Assembly: GCA_024231975.1 (NCBI GenBank)
Contig: JAAEQB010000049.1
Location: 1-64,000 of the forward strand
Reading direction: 5' to 3'
DNA length: 64,000 nt
From: Allobosea sp.
Lineage (GTDB): Bacteria > Pseudomonadota > Alphaproteobacteria > Rhizobiales > Beijerinckiaceae
Under the pieces are notes generated by a model. It saw nothing but the letters and a program-made list of their open reading frames with translations, did no database searches and was not told the DNA's origin. Made by a program: the position numbers and the translations under genes. This document shows, piece after piece, positions 60,475-64,000 of this stretch (positions within the stretch are counted from its first letter, which is position 1; each line of letters begins with the position of its first letter).

Positions 60475-61467
60475 ATGAGCAGAATCAGCAGACGTTCGGT
60501 CCTGGCTGGCGCGGCAGCGGCTGGCGCGACGGGATTGATCGCACGCCCGGCGATCGGCCAGGCGCAGTATCCGAGCCGGCCGATGACGATGATCTGCCCC
60601 TGGGGCGCTGGCGGCGGCACCGATGCGACGGCGCGCATCGTCGCGCAATTGCTGGAGAAGGATCTCGGCCAGCCCGTCAACGTCGTGAACCGCACCGGCG
60701 GCTCGGGCGTGGTCGGACACCAGGCCATCGCCTCGGCCCCGGCCGACGGCTACACGATCGGCATGCTGACGGTCGAGATCGCGATGATGCGCCATCAGGG
60801 CCTGACCGAGCTGAAATCGAGCGACTACGCCGCGCTCGGCCTGATGAACGAAGACCCCCCGGGCGTGCAGGTCTCGGCCTCCAGCCCGCACAAGGACATC
60901 AAGGAACTGGCCGCGGCGATCAAGGCAGCGCCGCACGGCAAGCTCAAGGCGTCCGGCACCGGCCAGGGCGGCATCTGGCATCTCGCACTGGTCGGCTGGC
61001 TGGTCGCGATGGGACTGAAGCCGGACCATGTCGCCTGGGTGCCCTCGAACGGCGCCGCGCCCGGCATGCAGGACCTGGCGGCGGGCGGCATCGACATCGT
61101 CACCTGCTCGGTGCCGGAGGCGCGCGCGATGATCGACGCCGGCAAGGCCAAGGCGCTGGCGATCATGGCCGAGGCGCGCAATCCGCAGTTCAAGGACGTG
61201 CCGACCCTCAACGAGTCGTTGGGGATCAACTACTCGGTCGGCGCCTGGCGCGGTATCGGCGCGCCGAAGGCGGTTCCCGCCGACATCCAGGCCAAGCTGA
61301 CGGCGGCGCTGAAGAAGGCCTTCGACTCCAAGGACTACCAGGACTTCATGAACTCGCGCGGCTTCGGCATGAAGTTCGCCGACGGGTCGGGCTTCGCCAA
61401 GTTCATGGCCGACAGCGACGCCTCGATGGCCTCGGCGATGAAGGCGGCGGGCCTGACCAAGGCCTGA
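60475..61467 (+). CDS. tctC: Tripartite tricarboxylate transporter binding protein TctC
   Basis: The 330-residue periplasmic protein has a Tat-like signal (SRISRRSVLAGAAAAGATGL) and Bug landmarks: YPSRPMTMICPWGAGGGTDA, QPVNVVNRTGGSGVVGHQAI and SNGAAPGMQDLAAGGIDIV. GGGAGGGA before the ATG at 60475 sets the start. It is followed by tctB and the remains of tctA, so it was part of a complete three-part importer for a carboxylate. Confidence 0.9.
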   Translation: MSRISRRSVLAGAAAAGATGLIARPAIGQAQYPSRPMTMICPWGAGGGTDATARIVAQLLEKDLGQPVNVVNRTGGSGVVGHQAIASAPADGYTIGMLTVEIAMMRHQGLTELKSSDYAALGLMNEDPPGVQVSASSPHKDIKELAAAIKAAPHGKLKASGTGQGGIWHLALVGWLVAMGLKPDHVAWVPSNGAAPGMQDLAAGGIDIVTCSVPEARAMIDAGKAKALAIMAEARNPQFKDVPTLNESLGINYSVGAWRGIGAPKAVPADIQAKLTAALKKAFDSKDYQDFMNSRGFGMKFADGSGFAKFMADSDASMASAMKAAGLTKA

Positions 61468-61563
61468 GGCAATTGAACAAGAGCGGACGGGCGATGCCCG
61501 TCCGCTCCTCCGTTCCAGTCTGCGCCGGCATGGCGCAATCACAGTTCGACGAGACTCCACAGC

Positions 61564-62055
61564 ATGTTGTTGTCAGACCGCGTGACCGGGGGCGCGATCG
61601 CGACGCTCGGCGCCGCCGCCTTCTTCTACGGCTCGAAACTGCCGCCGGTGCCCGGCCAGCAGGTCGGCCCTTCCGCTTTCCCGATGGTCGTCGGCGCCGG
61701 GCTCGTGCTCTGCGGCGTGATGATCGTGCTTGGCGTCGGCCGCCATTTCGAGGAGGTCGCCGAAGCCGATGTCGTGAGCCACAGCACGCCGGAAGAGCTC
61801 GCGCCGCTGCCGGCCTGGCGCAACTGGCTGGCGTTGCTGCCGCCGGCGTTGCTGATGTTCTACGCCTTCGCCTCCGAAAAGCTCGGCTTCCTGCCGACCG
61901 CGGCGATCATGGTGCTGACAGCGAGCCTCGCCTTCGGCGCCAGACCCAAGCTCGCGGTGCCGCTCGCGCTGATCGCGCCCTTCGTCATCAACCTGATCTT
62001 CCTGAAGCTGCTGCGGGTGCCGTTGCCCGATGGCCTGCTGCCCTTCCCCTGGTGA
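61564..62055 (+). CDS. tctB: Tripartite tricarboxylate transporter small membrane subunit TctB
   Basis: The 163-residue protein has four predicted spans: near 5-27, 33-60, 80-105 and 115-150. The pattern LPPVPGQQVGPSAFPMVVGAGLVLCG in its parts VGPSAFPMVVGAGL and LLPFPW is typical of TctB. It partners the large permease TctA. The tctA start follows after seven bases. Confidence 0.88.
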   Translation: MLLSDRVTGGAIATLGAAAFFYGSKLPPVPGQQVGPSAFPMVVGAGLVLCGVMIVLGVGRHFEEVAEADVVSHSTPEELAPLPAWRNWLALLPPALLMFYAFASEKLGFLPTAAIMVLTASLAFGARPKLAVPLALIAPFVINLIFLKLLRVPLPDGLLPFPW

Positions 62056-62062
62056 GGCCGCG

Positions 62063-62347
62063 ATGAACACCGTCATCCAGGCCTTCGGCCTCGTCTTCCA
62101 ATGGGATGTGATGATCGCGATCGTCGCATCCGCCTTCTATGGCCTCACCGTCGGGGCGCTGCCCGGCCTCTCGGCGACGATGGCGACGGCGCTGCTCGTG
62201 CCCGTCACCTTCTACCTCTCGCCGATCGCGGCGATCGCCACCATCATCACGGCCTCGGCGATGGCGATCTTCTCCGGCGACATCCCGGGCTGCCTGTTGC
62301 GCATCCCCGGCACGCCGGCCTCGGCCGCCTATACCGACGAAGCCTAT
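62063..62347 (+). pseudogene. tctA: tctA, truncated by an insertion sequence
   Basis: The first 95 codons of the large TctA permease remain: LVFQWDVMIAIVASAFYGLT, VGALPGLSATMATALLVP, SGDIPGCLLRIPGTPASAAY and TDEAY. TctA is normally about 500 residues. The frame then runs into the insertion sequence and ends at 62557 with Arg-rich nonsense. The sequence after the element does not resume tctA. The transporter is therefore broken at this locus. Confidence 0.88.
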
Positions 62348-62363
62348 CAGGCTGTTGAAGAAG

Positions 62364-62708
62364 TCAGACGCGTTCGCAGACGAAGCCTGACTCGTCGCCG
62401 TTGTGGATGTGGAAGTGCCCGACGAGGCGGCCGGCGGTGCCGATTGAGGCCCATCCGCGACCGCAGGCGGGATCATTCTCGTCGTGTCCCTCCCACGAGA
62501 ACTCCGCGCAGGCGGAACCGTCTCGTGCACCGTAGCGGACGTCGAGGAAGCCCTTGAGCGCGCCAAAGGCGATTTCACCGTTCGCCGCGCCCTTGAACGT
62601 GAGGTGCGCCTCCTCGACAAGGTCGAGGAACTCATTGTCCCAGGTGTCCATCTCGACGATGCGCCAACGGCCGGCGAAGGCCTTGGCGAAGGCGGGGACC
62701 CTGGCCAT
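62364..62708 (-). CDS. IS passenger gene, uncharacterised protein (114 aa)
   Basis: The 114-residue product reads FAGRWRIVEMDTWDNEFLDL, VEEAHLTFKG, IAFGALKGFLDVRYG, AEFSWEGHDENDPACGRGWA and VGHFHIHNGDESGFVCER. It appears to be a small beta-rich domain with no membrane span. I recall similar stand-alone hypothetical proteins in many bacteria but know no function. Its ATG overlaps the transposase stop by one base (TGATG), so it is translationally coupled, and it lies inside the terminal repeats, so it moves with the element. Confidence 0.8.
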   Translation of the reverse strand: MARVPAFAKAFAGRWRIVEMDTWDNEFLDLVEEAHLTFKGAANGEIAFGALKGFLDVRYGARDGSACAEFSWEGHDENDPACGRGWASIGTAGRLVGHFHIHNGDESGFVCERV

Positions 62709-63799
62709 CAGCCGGTCTCCATCATCAGCTTGGGCAGCCGCACGAGATTGTAGGCGGCGGCCGCGAAGGTGAAGGCCCATCCGACACGGTCGCGACCGCG
62801 GAACTTCGTCTTGTCCTGCCCGGCAACCGTCTTGATCCAGCCGAACGCCTCCTCGATGCGCTTCCTGATGCGCTGGCTGGCGGCATAGCCGCCGTGCCGG
62901 GTCGTGCGGCTGTCGATCGCCGATCGGCGACCGCTGGTGTTCCGCGCCACGTGCGGCGTCACCTTCATCGAGCGCAACTCGTTGACGAAATCCTGCGTGT
63001 CGTAAGCCTTGTCGGCGCCGAGCGTGATCCGCCGGGGCCGATCGGCCAAAGGCTCGATCATGTGCAGCGCCGCCACCCGTTCGGCCTGTCCGTCGGCGAA
63101 GGTCAGGCAGGCATCGACCAGAAGGCCATGGCGGTTCTCCATCAGACCATGCCCTATGAAGCACAGCTTCGCCTCCTTGCCTTTGCCCTTTTTGTAAAGC
63201 CTCGCGTCGGGGTCGGTCGTCGAGGCATGCGTGTCATTGCTCCGCTTCTGGCCGTGGAAATCGGCTTCGGCGTTGCGCCCGCCGGCCCCGGCCGGCGGCT
63301 CGGCCGGACCATCTTTCGGCCTGACGCTCTTCATCGACGCCCAGGCCTCGATCAACGTCCCATCCACCGAGAAGTGATCGCTCGACAGGAGCCGCTTGAC
63401 CCTGGGCTGGGCCAGAACAGCTGCCAGGAACTTCGCGGCGATGTCACCTTCCAGCAGCCTGTCGCGGTTCTTGGAGAACGTCGAGTGGTCCCATGCGGGA
63501 TCGTCCACGCCGATGCCGACGAACCAGCGGAACAGAAGATCGTATTCCAGCCGCTCCATCAGGAGCCGCTCCGAGCGGATCGAATAGAGCGCCTGAAGGA
63601 GCATCGCCCGCAGCAGCTTCTCCGGCGGGATCGACGGCCGCCCGATCGGAGAATAGAGCGCCGCAAACTCGCCTTTCAGCGCGCCGAGTGCCTCGTTCAC
63701 GATCGCCCGGACCGCCCGCAGCGGATGGTCGCGCCGAACCCGCGCTTCAAGATCGACGTAGCTGAAAAGCTCGCCCGTCCGATTGTCGTCACCGCGCAT
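62708..63799 (-). CDS. IS5-family DDE transposase
   Basis: The 363-residue transposase has the N-terminal DUF772-type region (LRAMLLQALYSIRSERLLME) and a DDE domain. The first Asp is in DHFSVDGTLIEAW, the second in LGADKAYDTQDF, and the Glu in RIRKRIEEAFGWIK. All three catalytic residues are in place and no frameshift is seen, so it may be active. The ATG at 63799 is preferred to 63829 because GGAG precedes it. Confidence 0.9.
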   Translation of the reverse strand: MRGDDNRTGELFSYVDLEARVRRDHPLRAVRAIVNEALGALKGEFAALYSPIGRPSIPPEKLLRAMLLQALYSIRSERLLMERLEYDLLFRWFVGIGVDDPAWDHSTFSKNRDRLLEGDIAAKFLAAVLAQPRVKRLLSSDHFSVDGTLIEAWASMKSVRPKDGPAEPPAGAGGRNAEADFHGQKRSNDTHASTTDPDARLYKKGKGKEAKLCFIGHGLMENRHGLLVDACLTFADGQAERVAALHMIEPLADRPRRITLGADKAYDTQDFVNELRSMKVTPHVARNTSGRRSAIDSRTTRHGGYAASQRIRKRIEEAFGWIKTVAGQDKTKFRGRDRVGWAFTFAAAAYNLVRLPKLMMETG

Positions 63800-63865
63800 G
63801 CACCGATCTCCGAACCCCTTCGAAGACAATGAATCACGCCGAATGCCCTGCGGCGAGCGGGTTTT

Positions 63866-64000
63866 TCAACAGCCTGTTAGGTCATGGATCTCGATGCGCA
63901 CCCTCTCAAGGGCTTCGACCTGCCGCACCTGACGGCGCAAGGACGACGGCGGGCTGAAGCCGAGGGTCCTGCCCGCAACGGCCGCATCCATGTCGGCACT
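63866..64000 (-). CDS. Unidentified partial reading frame beyond the IS
   Basis: The minus frame is open from the window edge and ends at a TGA supplied by the terminal repeat of the element. It reads DMDAAVAGRTLGFSPPSSLR then RQVRQVEALERVRIEIHDL. A plus frame is also open (MDLDAHPLKGFDLPHLT). I do not recognise either. If the minus frame is a gene, the element removed its true 3' end. Confidence 0.3.
   Translation of the reverse strand, partial: SADMDAAVAGRTLGFSPPSSLRRQVRQVEALERVRIEIHDLTGC

Larger units (their letters stand above)
62348..63876. mobile_element. IS5-type element with a passenger gene (about 1.53 kb)
   Basis: The terminal repeats are CAGGCTGTTGAAGAA at the left and, as reverse complement of the right end, CAGGCTGTTGAAAAA, matching at 14 of 15 bases. 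Between them lie a DDE transposase gene and one extra gene, both on the minus strand. No target duplication is seen: the base runs next to the two ends (CCTAT and TTAGG) differ. The element interrupts tctA. Confidence 0.85.

Noticed and set aside
1..64000. CRISPR arrays, tRNA and rRNA genes
   Set aside because: No regularly spaced direct repeats, no tRNA-like cloverleaf ending in CCA-type acceptor pattern and no rRNA signature stretches were noticed by reading; a dedicated scan was not possible.

Overview
The window is a GC-rich chromosomal segment of an alphaproteobacterium. The gene content (phn C-P lyase operon with DUF1045, hmuTUV with hutX, TAXI and Bug-type solute-binding proteins, DUF459 and DUF2161 proteins) and the many GC-rich palindromic intergenic repeats fit the Hyphomicrobiales (Rhizobiales). 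A Bosea-like organism is my best guess, made by inference and not by any search. I support about 60 protein genes. I see no rRNA, tRNA or CRISPR array.

Layout. 1-4.3 kb: a TAXI solute-binding protein, an OpgG/MdoG-type glucan protein and two poorly known genes. 4.3-8.2 kb: a zinc block with a His-rich microprotein, ABC ATPase, permease and binding protein (znuC-B-A type) and a COG0523 GTPase. Two similar AT-rich Zur-like boxes lie in this block. 8.4-14 kb: a PsiF-like secreted protein, a B12/radical SAM enzyme, a WD40 protein, a small Cys protein, a MazE/MazF pair and a YcaQ-type protein. 14-22 kb: envelope genes (SGNH/DUF459, MltB-type transglycosylase, galE, galU, a flippase-like protein) with ppa and a tyrosine phosphatase. 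22-26 kb: haem acquisition, with an IsdG-type monooxygenase and hutX divergent from hmuTUV. 26-27.5 kb: serA.

27.5-35.5 kb is a C-P lyase operon, phnGHIJKLM plus DUF1045 and a hexapeptide acyltransferase, divergent from phnF. Two HutC-type operator half-sites lie between them. The importer phnCDEE is 6 kb away at 41.2-45 kb on the minus strand, behind an apparent PHO box. Phosphonate use therefore seems to be split between PhnF control of catabolism and PhoB control of uptake. phnN and phnP are absent from the window. Between the two blocks lie a beta-barrel outer-membrane protein, kdsD, a LysR regulator, two small-molecule exporter-like genes and a GST.

45-50 kb: a TetR regulator divergent from an RND efflux pair, with a palindromic operator between them. 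50-60.3 kb: an orphan Bug protein, pbpC, a 1748-residue alpha-2-macroglobulin-like protein with an intact thioester motif, and a pseudo-protease. A nested palindromic repeat sits in frame inside the 5' end of pbpC. 60.4-64 kb: a tctCBA locus whose tctA is cut after about 95 codons by an IS5-type element. That element carries a passenger gene between its terminal repeats. The DNA beyond it does not resume tctA, which points to a rearrangement.
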